Positions 17,601-25,010 of a DNA stretch of 64,000 bases are shown one piece after another. The notes under the pieces were generated by a model. That model was given only the letters and a program-made list of their open reading frames with translations, did not search any database and was not told the origin of the DNA. Source of the stretch: CAIYEO01 sp037139575. GTDB taxonomy: Bacteria > Patescibacteriota > Saccharimonadia > Saccharimonadales > UBA4665. The stretch lies in assembly GCA_037139575.1 (NCBI GenBank), contig JBAXGD010000002.1, positions 1 through 64,000 on the forward strand, read 5' to 3'. Positions within the stretch are counted from its first letter, which is position 1. The number at the start of each line of letters is the position of its first letter. A program made the position numbers and the translations under genes.

Positions 17601-17675
17601 GGCGCAATAATAATTGATCCTGATGGAAATGTTAGGTTTAATGGTGGTAAAGTTAGGGCTATTGTCTACGAATAA
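14601..17675 (+). CDS. 1024-aa helical protein with candidate clan-CD (caspase/CHAT-like) C-terminal domain
   Basis: A long, acidic, mostly helical protein with no signal peptide, no membrane helix and no recognisable repeat unit by eye, although the composition (Leu, Ile, Ser, Asn, Asp, Glu) suggests an all-alpha scaffold for roughly residues 1-830. The last ~110 residues change character: INAHASPSGILFG (His920), then about 35 residues later VILEACSTAGE (Cys968), then a GAIIIDPDGNVRF strand pair. A His in a small-residue turn after a beta strand, followed by a strand ending in AC-S/T, is the catalytic dyad arrangement of clan CD peptidases (caspases, CHAT, C80). I infer such a fold; the substrate and the role are unknown. 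The gene stands alone after tRNA-Ser. Confidence 0.6.
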   Translation: MSKEAIPQLSSESKELISSLPPNLRATSEERILALSHTALHSNDILVGTTPIPQEKLSEEHLPHIDRVTGIMKSSSEILGVAYGEIDDDGASFEDLADKAIEIAIRSAKEAKESQDDESSVVFLESLLAITTLKEKTSNEYSKKLAREIISQGLSTELIKATHNSFGIVANNDGKLTPLNSVAQTSTDLLRATSPFDFNYDFSEIETKEPDTDLSKLGCGDLTVLARLADKNPSLSLVSKDVMVLAVRKMKIEREVDLDDFTTALIAADEIIGKSDELESSLSSLRARRKSGNANYRNNDPDTFRLDSVLFILVQQGHDYLARGLLSSSPNEADNFESYVNSHGISDEYTTETLRKIADMRNEKELELVASMKNNAANDETIAWIIGSAYDPDSAAGIKANFWAQLEKNSSLREVLLSDSNNLLETSEALTKMNDLGLEKYSHILISIVNNIGDEEIQNKFLTSFKEAEAMLSKINENGAINSNMDSILGRLASFEDPVMAIRAAKDLFGEDEYLKNIYNLQSLVHPDYLAYAEIIAFSQNNIDALINVRNYISETGLDPSFLSFTAKTISKSDDPIARSKIIISSLEIAKSVFQEDQNIIYQIIDKENLFEISKALSEINAAIISTNESLRQSLNRKIFDSLEPEKTAQLMIKTQNEIIGQNITLDEMKDKDFFDAMIVVANADDPKEVVKFCSNWKVKKEGEVAYGKFWSTAAEGGLEKLDPLLLPSLKDYPELSARLNAIGISPELAEDIFNSWNTKSELNRLLYNDDRTISETKPEDIQYALPMQAERLIPQIEALEKHISEYGFEETKKIIDIFGIYHFSRYPDGILHKQLRQWENSEAPIKNIVVTAKSDWNGALDSAGKTYVNGIEEDGLFYFEVNDKIQLAKVAVSVGNRERSMGRNPEQESQLKNFKINAHASPSGILFGVNGERLSVEDYLGEPLSGSKANTYKKHLGSNYRVILEACSTAGEVKDGKNIAESISDGHEVRVDGTSESSYGAIIIDPDGNVRFNGGKVRAIVYE

Positions 17676-17726
17676 ACCAAAACTTCATTACTCCCCTTTG
17701 TTTATTATTGATGTTAATATATCGAT

Positions 17727-17903
17727 ATGTCAGATTTCGTAATTTCACTCATGTTTTCAATAGGTGCTGGGGCTTGGATATATAACAAGGCCATGAAGAG
17801 TACAGGTAGCCAGGTTAAGCCGAGCCTTATGGTGTCGGGCAGTGCCGGACTTTTAATTTTCATCGTCCTCTTCTATTTGCTTTCGGCTATTTTGAAAAAA
17901 TAA
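17727..17903 (+). CDS. Small two-helix membrane protein, 58 aa
   Basis: A short reading frame starting MSDFVISLMFSIGAGAWIYN and ending in LLSAILKK-stop. It has two hydrophobic helices (about 3-18 and 35-54) with a polar hinge, and it fills most of the gap between the 1024-aa gene and the regulator gene. TTAATAT and ATCGAT precede it without a clear ribosome-binding site. The function is unknown. Confidence 0.5.
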   Translation: MSDFVISLMFSIGAGAWIYNKAMKSTGSQVKPSLMVSGSAGLLIFIVLFYLLSAILKK

Positions 17904-17944
17904 ATCAAGCATTTCTTTATTTCTTTAATCCTAACTGGTAACAT

Positions 17945-18796
17945 ATGGCTATGGATGAGAAAGGGTTGGGCAAGCGCCTTCAAAAAGCGCGTCAAGATGC
18001 GGGTTTAACACAGCAGGAGCTATGCCAGAGATCAGGCTTGAGCTATTCTACGCTAGCAAAAATAGAGAGAGGAGCCATAAAGTCCCCTTCTATTTTTACT
18101 ATTCAAAAAATAGCTGACACCATAGGAATTGATCTTGATGCCCTAGTGAGTGGCAATACTAGCCGGATTAGACAAAGAAAGAAGTCTAAATCAGGCGTTA
18201 GTTTTATTTACTTTGATGTTAACGGTTGCATAGTTCATTTCTTTAACAGGGCATTTACGGAACTAGCTCACTTAAGCGGTAAACCTTCGGATCTTATTGA
18301 ATCTTTTTTCTGGCACTATAACGATCAAATTTGTAGAGGCGAATACTCCGTCGAGGACTTTAATAGAGAGCTTGCGAAGATGCTTGGCATAGATAGTGTT
18401 GACTGGAAAGAATATTACTTTAATGCAATTGAACCAATCAAAGATGCCTATGACTTAATACTTTGGGCTAGTGAGCACTATAAAGTCGGCTTATTAACAA
18501 ATTCAATGCCAGGATTTTTAGAAGAACTGATGGAACGAGACATTGTCCCAAATATTAAGTATGATGCCATAATCGACTCCTCAAAGGCCGGACATATAAA
18601 GCCGGAACTGGAAATATTCAAGATTGCCGAAAAAGCTGCACTTTGTAAGGCTGAGGAAATTCTATCAATAGATGATTCAAGGGCTAATTTGATGGCAGCT
18701 GAAAAACTAGGTTGGCATGTATCTTGGTTCGATGACTATAACAGTGCAGAATCAGTTTCAAGAATCAGAAACTTACTAGAACCAACTAGCTCTTAA
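17945..18796 (+). CDS. XRE helix-turn-helix domain fused to a HAD-family hydrolase domain
   Basis: A 283-residue fusion. Residues 6-66 are a Cro/C1-type HTH (LGKRLQKARQDAGLTQQEL...SGLSYSTLAKIERG). A basic linker (RQRKKSKS) leads to a HAD domain (about 85-275). Motif I is FDVNG (Asp91, but Asn93 where phosphatases have the second Asp), motif II LLTNS, motif III KAGHIKPE and motif IV SIDDSRANL. The HAD part is thus complete apart from the Asn, so it may bind or slowly hydrolyse a phosphorylated ligand and serve as the sensor of a DNA-binding regulator. Its end overlaps the convergent valS gene by 11 bp. Confidence 0.8.
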   Translation: MAMDEKGLGKRLQKARQDAGLTQQELCQRSGLSYSTLAKIERGAIKSPSIFTIQKIADTIGIDLDALVSGNTSRIRQRKKSKSGVSFIYFDVNGCIVHFFNRAFTELAHLSGKPSDLIESFFWHYNDQICRGEYSVEDFNRELAKMLGIDSVDWKEYYFNAIEPIKDAYDLILWASEHYKVGLLTNSMPGFLEELMERDIVPNIKYDAIIDSSKAGHIKPELEIFKIAEKAALCKAEEILSIDDSRANLMAAEKLGWHVSWFDDYNSAESVSRIRNLLEPTSS

Positions 18797-21338
18797 ATTT
18801 AGTTAACTCACCTTCTAAAAGTTCGAGAGACTTATTGATGCTTACTAAGCTGTCCCGAGTCTCTTTTACTAGCTTTTCAGGAGCTTTTTCTATATATGCT
18901 CTGTTCTTTAATCGTCCTTCAAGGCCCGATTTTATTTTTTTGGATTCACTAATCTTAGACTTAAGGTCAGACAAATAGCCATTTAATACTTCCCTGCTAA
19001 CTTCGAGTGAAGCAATAATATCTGTATTTGTTAATTGAATTTCTTCCTCGGAAGATTTAGCTAATATTTCACCAACTCTGGCTAGCTTCTTGATGAGTTC
19101 TTCAGATTCTTTGTTAATCTGAGCTGACTTCACGACGAGTTTTCTCTGGCTCAACTTCATTACGTTGCTTACGTTACGTATTTCAATAATTAGATCTTTT
19201 AAGGTTTCAAACTCCCTAGACTTACTTTTGTCGAAATCAATTATTGGGCTAATTTTCACACTGGCCAATATTTCAGGTTCTTTGGACGGCTTAAGTGACT
19301 GCCAAATAGCTTCAGTTACAAAAGGTGCGTATGGGTGAAGCAACTTGAGGCTTTGAACTAGCGTGTAGGCTAATATGGAGCCTTCTGACTGGCTTTTAGC
19401 AGCTTCCACGTACCAATCGGCTAAATCATCCCAAATGAAGTGGTAGAGCCTCTCATAGCCTTCAGCGAAACCATAATGATTCATATCTTTTGCTAAGTTT
19501 TTCTCAAGATCATTCAACTTTCCAATTATCCAGTGATCGGCCATCGATTTGGGTTCCGGATGTTTAGAATATAAATTAATTTTGTCCTGAGAAAACCGAG
19601 CAATATTCCATAATTTGTTACAAAAGTTTCTGGCATCTTCAACTTTTCTAGGGTCATAACCCCTGTTAACTCCAGGAACACGTCCTGAAATCATACCCAT
19701 TCTTAGCGCGTCTGATCCATATTTTTCTACAACATCAATTGGGTTTATAACATTACCAAGGCTTTTGCTCATTTTGGCTCCGTCTTCAGCCATAACGTAA
19801 CCATGAATGTAGACTTCCTTAAAAGGTATTTCACCGGTTTCGTATAATCCGAGCATAATCATGCGACTAACCCATGGAAATAAGATTTCTCCACCAGTGT
19901 CCATGAGGCTTAACGGGTAGTATTTTTTAAATGTATCGCTGTCAGGATAGTCTGTTGCAACGTAGGGCCAAGAGCTGCTCGAGAACCAGGTATCGAAAAC
20001 ATCAGGATCTCTTTTATAGGTTTTATTATCTACTTCAATGAGTTCCTGCTCTACTCGACTATCGAAAATCCAATCATCCGGGTTATTAACATTCTGGAAG
20101 GCTGGAATTGGTATTCCCCAAGAAATTTGACGACTTAGATTCCAGTCTCGTAATTGATTCAAGTAGTTTATTAGCTGAGTTTTCTTGGACTCAGGATAAA
20201 ACTTTATTTTATTGTCTCTAAGAACCTCAACAGCTTTACTTGCGAGCGGCTTCATGTCTATGAACCACTGTTCCTTGAGTAGGGGCTGAATCGTGGTTTT
20301 GCATTTATAGCAGTGTCCAACACTGTGTTTGTAGTCCTCGGTCTTTATTAGATAGCCCTGCTCTTCTAAATCTTTGACTATTTTCTTTCTTGCATCAGTG
20401 ACATCTAAGCCCCTGTAGCTCTCTGGCATTTCATGAGTTATCTTTCCCATGAAATCTATTACTGTAATCATTGCTAGAGAATGTCTTGAAGCGGCTTCAA
20501 AGTCGTTGGGATCATGGGCGGGAGTAATCTTCACGGCTCCAGTACCAAACTCTGGATCCACAAAGTCATCGGCAATAATTGGAACTTCTCTACCGGTAAT
20601 TGGTAGAGTTACGGTTTTATCTATAAATTTTGCATATCTTTTGTCTTTTGGATTGACTGCAACTGCAGTATCCCCGAGCATTGTTTCCGGTCTAGTAGTG
20701 GCAACGACTATATTTTCATTAGTGCCATTTACAGGGTAATTTATGTACCAAAGATGACCTTGCTCTTCTTTGTATTCGACTTCAATATCTGCAAAGGCCG
20801 TACCGTGAAATGTACAGAAATTAACTAGTCTTTCACCCCTATAAATAAGACCATCATCCCACATTTTCTTGAATCTTTTGTAGGCTGAATCAACTACTTT
20901 TTTATCAAGAGAAAATACATGCTTTGACCAGTCGAAGCTAGCACCTAATTTCTTTAGCTGATTTTCGGTATTATTCTTATTTGCATTTACGTATTCAAAA
21001 ATTAAGGAATAAAGCTCTTCCCTGCTGAAATCGAAGCGGCTTTTACCCTCTTTCTCAAGCTGTCTCTCAAAAACTACTTGAGTTTCGAATCCCGCATGAT
21101 CGGCTCCCGGGACAAAGAGCACACTATCCCCTTTTAATCGACTATATCTCGCTGCAATATCTTGAATCGCGAGAGTGAACGCATGCCCAATATGTAGATT
21201 GCCATTGGCATTTGGTGGAGGAAAAACCATACTAAACGGCTTCCCTTCTTTAGAGGGCTCAAAAGCTTTATTTAGCTCCCATAAATCATAAATCTTGTTT
21301 TCGTATTCTTTTGGGTTATATGTTTTTGGTAGTTCCAT
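18786..21338 (-). CDS. valS: Valyl-tRNA synthetase
   Basis: An 850-residue class I aminoacyl-tRNA synthetase that charges tRNA-Val. The N-terminal Rossmann half has PNANGNLHIGHAFT (HIGH motif, near residue 40-50). The editing domain (about 170-340) has TTRPETMLGDTAVAV, and the catalytic core ends in AEDGAKMSKSLGNVINP (KMSKS). An anticodon-binding helical domain and the C-terminal coiled-coil arm typical of ValRS (from about 780) follow. The length is normal for bacteria. Confidence 0.96.
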   Translation of the reverse strand: MELPKTYNPKEYENKIYDLWELNKAFEPSKEGKPFSMVFPPPNANGNLHIGHAFTLAIQDIAARYSRLKGDSVLFVPGADHAGFETQVVFERQLEKEGKSRFDFSREELYSLIFEYVNANKNNTENQLKKLGASFDWSKHVFSLDKKVVDSAYKRFKKMWDDGLIYRGERLVNFCTFHGTAFADIEVEYKEEQGHLWYINYPVNGTNENIVVATTRPETMLGDTAVAVNPKDKRYAKFIDKTVTLPITGREVPIIADDFVDPEFGTGAVKITPAHDPNDFEAASRHSLAMITVIDFMGKITHEMPESYRGLDVTDARKKIVKDLEEQGYLIKTEDYKHSVGHCYKCKTTIQPLLKEQWFIDMKPLASKAVEVLRDNKIKFYPESKKTQLINYLNQLRDWNLSRQISWGIPIPAFQNVNNPDDWIFDSRVEQELIEVDNKTYKRDPDVFDTWFSSSSWPYVATDYPDSDTFKKYYPLSLMDTGGEILFPWVSRMIMLGLYETGEIPFKEVYIHGYVMAEDGAKMSKSLGNVINPIDVVEKYGSDALRMGMISGRVPGVNRGYDPRKVEDARNFCNKLWNIARFSQDKINLYSKHPEPKSMADHWIIGKLNDLEKNLAKDMNHYGFAEGYERLYHFIWDDLADWYVEAAKSQSEGSILAYTLVQSLKLLHPYAPFVTEAIWQSLKPSKEPEILASVKISPIIDFDKSKSREFETLKDLIIEIRNVSNVMKLSQRKLVVKSAQINKESEELIKKLARVGEILAKSSEEEIQLTNTDIIASLEVSREVLNGYLSDLKSKISESKKIKSGLEGRLKNRAYIEKAPEKLVKETRDSLVSINKSLELLEGELTKFKS

Positions 21339-21400
21339 GTAGCTTAAATAATAACATCAGAGATAATTTTTGACCACAACAGAGATAACTTCACGTGAAA

Positions 21401-22462
21401 TTACATCGATAAATTAGGGCTTATCTGTAATTTATAGGGGTCAACAGGGGTGGATTTGAGCATGGCTTTATAGCATCCTAGAGTAGCTATCATGGCGCCA
21501 TTATCTGTGCAAAGCTTAATATCGGGATACTGAAGCTTCGTGTGAAGCTTTTCTTCAAGCTGTCTCCTAAGCTCTAGATTAGCGGCAACTCCTCCAGCAA
21601 CAACCACAGTCTTCGGGCTAAACTCATTTTCCGCAATAACCATTTTGTCGACTAGCGTTTCAATTGACGTTTTAAGGAAGCTAGCTGCAATATCTGCCTT
21701 TTGGGCTTCACTGAGCAGGGCAGAGAGCTCGAAGGAAGGGAAGTCGTAACTTTTGCCAACTTCAGCTTGAGCAAGCCTTAGAACGGCTGTTTTGAGACCA
21801 GAGAAACTAAAATCATATTTACCATCAAGCCTTGCTTTAGGAAGTTTGTATTTATTGGGATTGCCATTTTTAGCGGCTATCTCTATGTTGGGGCCGCCAG
21901 GGTAGGGGAGTCCTAATAGTTTTGCTACCTTATCAAAAGCTTCACCAACTGCATCATCTCCAGTTTGTCCCAAGAGTGTGTAATCGAAATGATTTCTAAA
22001 AATAACTATTTGTGAGTGTCCGCCAGAGACAATGAGCGCTAGCATGGGAAATTCAGGCTGATTTTCAGCTACCTTGATACTGTCTACCAGTGATTCAGTT
22101 ATGAAATTAGCATAAACATGACCTTCTACATGGTTGATTGCATATAGGGGTAGTTGCTTGGCTATGGCTATAGTTTTAGCGGTCTCCACCCCAACCAAAA
22201 GGCTTCCACCAAGACCCGCACCATAAGTTACAGCAACGCCATCTAAATCTTTCCAATCCAGGCCTGATTCATGCATGCATTGATCAATAACAGGGATAAT
22301 TGATTCGATATGACTTCTTGCGGCAATTTCAGGGACAATTCCTCCGTATTTTGCATGTTCATCCATACTGGTTGCGACCACATTACTAATGAGTTTGTAG
22401 CCGTCTTCAACAATAGCCGCAGCAGTTTCGTCACAACTTGTTTCAATTCCTAATATTTTCAT
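21401..22462 (-). CDS. tsaD: tRNA N6-threonylcarbamoyltransferase TsaD
   Basis: A 353-residue Kae1/TsaD protein that transfers threonylcarbamoyl to A37 of ANN-decoding tRNAs. It begins MKILGIETSCDETAAAIV, has the metal-binding INHVEGHVYA (HxxxH) near residue 110, a GQTGDDAVGEAFDKVAKLLGL segment and VVAGGVAANLELR. The start at 22460-22462 is chosen because this is the conserved N-terminus; an in-frame ATG 75 bp upstream would reach over the divergent gene's promoter. A shared AGTATACT box at 22473-22480 serves as its -10. Confidence 0.95.
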   Translation of the reverse strand: MKILGIETSCDETAAAIVEDGYKLISNVVATSMDEHAKYGGIVPEIAARSHIESIIPVIDQCMHESGLDWKDLDGVAVTYGAGLGGSLLVGVETAKTIAIAKQLPLYAINHVEGHVYANFITESLVDSIKVAENQPEFPMLALIVSGGHSQIVIFRNHFDYTLLGQTGDDAVGEAFDKVAKLLGLPYPGGPNIEIAAKNGNPNKYKLPKARLDGKYDFSFSGLKTAVLRLAQAEVGKSYDFPSFELSALLSEAQKADIAASFLKTSIETLVDKMVIAENEFSPKTVVVAGGVAANLELRRQLEEKLHTKLQYPDIKLCTDNGAMIATLGCYKAMLKSTPVDPYKLQISPNLSM

Positions 22463-22472
22463 TACGTTAAAT

Positions 22473-22480
22473 AGTATACT
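22473..22480. promoter_or_regulatory. Palindromic AGTATACT box: shared -10 of divergent tsaD and Mur ligase genes
   Basis: The 8-bp palindrome contains TATACT on both strands. It lies 7 nt before the plus-strand ATG at 22488 and 10 nt before the minus-strand ATG at 22462, so a single -10 region would serve both genes. Confidence 0.5.
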
Positions 22481-22487
22481 TAGAGGC

Positions 22488-23795
22488 ATGAGTTTTAGAA
22501 AATTTGTCAAAATGTTCATACCAACAGGGTTATTCAAAAAGATTGAACCATATGGTCATCTTGTTGAGGCTGTAATTTTCAATATTATTTATGGATTTCC
22601 AGCAAGAAAACTAAAAGTAATTGGCGTAACTGGCACTAATGGAAAAACAACGACAACATTTTTAATTCATAGGATGTTACATGAAGCAGGCTACAAGGTT
22701 GGCCTTAATACCACAGTGGCTTACGGAGCTGGAATGGATATCAAGTCTCAGATGCATCATATGACTAGTGTTCCAGTGCCAGAATTCATGAGACGACTTA
22801 GAGAGCTGAATAAAAGTGGTATCGAATATCTAGTACTAGAGACAACATCTCAAGCCATGGCTCAAAATAGAGTTTGGGGAGTGAAGTACTATATGGCCGT
22901 GATGACCAATATTACTCACGAACATTTGGATTACCACGGTACTTTTGAGAACTATAGATCTGCAAAAGTCTTAATGTTTGATTGGGCTAACAGAAACCAG
23001 TCTGGTTTAAGAGCAGGAATAATAAATGCCGATGATGAAAATTATAAATATTTTGAATCCGCAGTTGCTCATCCTCTGCTTTATGGGGAGAAAAATGGTG
23101 ACCTTAAGGCTTCTCAAATAAAACTATCGTCGAGCGGAGTCAGCTACAAGGCTAAATTAAAAGATGTGGAGTATGACATCAAGTGTAATTTAAGCGGTAT
23201 GTTCAATGTCTATAATTCATTAGCCGCAGTGGGCTGTGGAGTACTGCTTGGTCTGACTAGGCCTCAGATAGAGCAGGGAATTGCAGCTCTCGAAAGTGTT
23301 GAGGGTAGAATGACAACTGTTGATGAGGGTCAAAATTTTTCTGTAATCGTAGATTATGCCCACACACCCGATTCATTCGAGAAACTATTCAAAGAACTCC
23401 GACCAGTAGTTAAAGGCAAGTTAATTGTGCTTTTTGGTTCTGCGGGGCGTCGAGATGAAGCAAAAAGAGCAATTCAAGGTCAATTAGCTGGAAAATACGC
23501 TGACCAAATTGTCCTTACTGAAGAAGACGACAGAGATATTGACGGCAATGAAATACTAAAACAGATTGCTGGAGGAGCAGAAAAAGAAGGCAAGAAAACA
23601 GGGGACAGTGTTCACCTTATCCTTGATAGAACTGAAGCTATAAACTTTGCTCTTAAGCTTTCAAAGACTGAAGATGACTTAGTTCTATTGCTTGGTAAAG
23701 GGCATGAGAAAACTATAGAAAGAGCCGATGGCGAGCATCCCTGGAACGAGATAGAAGTTGCTCATCAAGAGCTTAAGAAAATATTAGGATCTTAA
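22488..23795 (+). CDS. murE: MurE-family UDP-MurNAc-tripeptide synthetase
   Basis: A 435-residue Mur ligase. The ATP-binding motif VIGVTGTNGKTTT lies near residue 45-57, followed by TTSQAM and NITHEHLDYHGT (catalytic His/Asp region), NVYNSLAAV, and the C-terminal domain VIVDYAHTPDSF and GKGHEKT. These are MurE signatures. It is shorter than typical MurE (about 490) because most of the N-terminal UDP-binding domain is reduced. At the amino-acid-selecting DNPR position it reads LTEEDDRDIDG, so the third amino acid is not predicted. It overlaps the convergent amidinotransferase gene by 12 bp. Confidence 0.85.
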   Translation: MSFRKFVKMFIPTGLFKKIEPYGHLVEAVIFNIIYGFPARKLKVIGVTGTNGKTTTTFLIHRMLHEAGYKVGLNTTVAYGAGMDIKSQMHHMTSVPVPEFMRRLRELNKSGIEYLVLETTSQAMAQNRVWGVKYYMAVMTNITHEHLDYHGTFENYRSAKVLMFDWANRNQSGLRAGIINADDENYKYFESAVAHPLLYGEKNGDLKASQIKLSSSGVSYKAKLKDVEYDIKCNLSGMFNVYNSLAAVGCGVLLGLTRPQIEQGIAALESVEGRMTTVDEGQNFSVIVDYAHTPDSFEKLFKELRPVVKGKLIVLFGSAGRRDEAKRAIQGQLAGKYADQIVLTEEDDRDIDGNEILKQIAGGAEKEGKKTGDSVHLILDRTEAINFALKLSKTEDDLVLLLGKGHEKTIERADGEHPWNEIEVAHQELKKILGS

Positions 23796-24581
23796 TTCAA
23801 GAGTTAAGCACTTAACTCCACCACCACTTTTTTGGTATTCGCTTATCGGAACAGGGTATACGTTCATACCCATCTCTTTGTATTTAGCTATAAGACCGGT
23901 CGCTTTATCCGAAAGCACGATGTTTTTTCCATCGCTCATGGCGTTCAGGCCATATGCGAGCGTATCTTCATCGCTAGCCTCAATAACATTAGGAACAGTT
24001 TCACGTATTCTTCGAAGACTATCTTCAGTGAATGCCTTCGGCCACACCGACACAGCAGTTTCATTAACTATGGTTAGGCAAGTATCTAAGTGATAGAATC
24101 TGGCATCTGCAAGTTGAACTGGAACAAGTTTAATATTGAAAAACTCCTCAAGCTCTTTATGTGAAGCCTGGTCACTTCGCCACGGGTAGCCAGCAAAAAG
24201 AGTGTTATTCCAAAGAAGAGCATCGCCCTCACCCTCGAAATCATACTTAGGCTCAATAAAATCAGTATATCCATTATCTTCAAACCATTTTCTGAAAAGT
24301 TTTGTTTCAGGCTGACGATCTGGAGCCCTAAAAGTTGGTAGTGCGACTTTTCCTTTTATGACTAGTGCTCCATTGGCAGTAAAAACCATATCAGGTAGAT
24401 TTTCTACTGGACTTATCAGCTGAACATCCCATCCAAGCTTATTTTTATAGACATCATATAGGGTGTCCCATTGTTTTTTTGCTTCATCAGATTGTACCTG
24501 ATTTTGCTTACTCATCCATGGGTTAATTTCGTATTCTATGTCGAAGTAATCGGGTGAGCACATTAGTATTTTTTTAATCAT
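23784..24581 (-). CDS. Amidinotransferase-superfamily hydrolase (DDAH-like)
   Basis: A 265-residue pentein-fold enzyme. The guanidine-binding DMVFTAN lies at 64-70, the acidic FEGEGDAL at 115-122, FYHLDTCL supplies His164 and Asp166, and GGGVKCLTLEL gives the nucleophilic Cys258. This single-domain size and motif order fit dimethylarginine dimethylaminohydrolase-like enzymes rather than the longer arginine deiminase ArcA (about 400 aa). Saccharibacteria are known to use an arginine deiminase pathway; whether this protein acts on arginine, a methylated arginine or another guanidine is open. Confidence 0.78.
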   Translation of the reverse strand: MIKKILMCSPDYFDIEYEINPWMSKQNQVQSDEAKKQWDTLYDVYKNKLGWDVQLISPVENLPDMVFTANGALVIKGKVALPTFRAPDRQPETKLFRKWFEDNGYTDFIEPKYDFEGEGDALLWNNTLFAGYPWRSDQASHKELEEFFNIKLVPVQLADARFYHLDTCLTIVNETAVSVWPKAFTEDSLRRIRETVPNVIEASDEDTLAYGLNAMSDGKNIVLSDKATGLIAKYKEMGMNVYPVPISEYQKSGGGVKCLTLELRS

Positions 24582-24664
24582 TGAGGGATATTATATCAAA
24601 TAAATTAGTCATTCAATTAGACTATTGACGACAACTTCTTATTCCAATATTATTAAATCTGATA

Positions 24665-24693
24665 GCTGGCACTCTAGGCACTAAAGTGCCAGC
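24665..24693 (+). promoter_or_regulatory. CIRCE-like operator of groES-groEL
   Basis: CTGGCACTC (24666-24674), a 9-bp spacer and AAGTGCCAG (24684-24692) form an inverted repeat, with one more flanking G/C pair. The 9-N9-9 geometry and GCACT core match CIRCE, the HrcA-repressor site (consensus TTAGCACTC-N9-GAGTGCTAA). It is about 32 bp before the groES start. Confidence 0.8.
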
Positions 24694-24724
24694 GAAAATA
24701 CTAAATGAACGAGGAGTAAAAATT

Positions 24725-24991
24725 ATGAAAACTAAAATCCAGCCCCTTGCAGATTATGTTGTAGCTCAAAATGAAGAACCTGCAACTAGAACATTAACCG
24801 GCATATACTTACCCGAGAATTCAGCTCAAAAATCTCAGGTTGCTAAGGTTCTTTCGATAGGAAAAGACGTCAAGAATGTTAAGGTTGGCGACAGGATAAT
24901 TCATAAAGGATACTCATCAAGCGAAATTAAGATGTCGGGTGAAGAATTCCTTTTGGTTAAAGAAGAAGACATTATAGCTACTGTTAATTAA
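24725..24991 (+). CDS. groES: Co-chaperonin GroES
   Basis: An 88-residue Cpn10. It begins MKTKIQPLADYVVAQ and has the mobile loop (TRTLTGIYLPENS) and the HKGYSSSEIKMSGEEFLLVKEEDIIA C-terminal half of the family. The start at 24725 has a GAGGAG ribosome-binding site 8 nt upstream. A longer frame from a GTG at 24686 would begin inside the CIRCE-like operator and is rejected. It caps GroEL for ATP-driven folding, and groEL follows 19 bp later. Confidence 0.95.
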   Translation: MKTKIQPLADYVVAQNEEPATRTLTGIYLPENSAQKSQVAKVLSIGKDVKNVKVGDRIIHKGYSSSEIKMSGEEFLLVKEEDIIATVN

Positions 24992-25010
24992 TACTTGGGA
25001 GACTTAAATT

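Noticed and set aside
22463..22537. Upstream ATG extension of tsaD
   Set aside because: The conserved N-terminus MKILGIETSCDET begins at 22462, and the extension would cover the divergent gene's start and the shared -10 box.
24686..24724. GTG start for groES
   Set aside because: It would begin inside the CIRCE-like operator, while the downstream ATG has a GAGGAG site and the conserved N-terminus.
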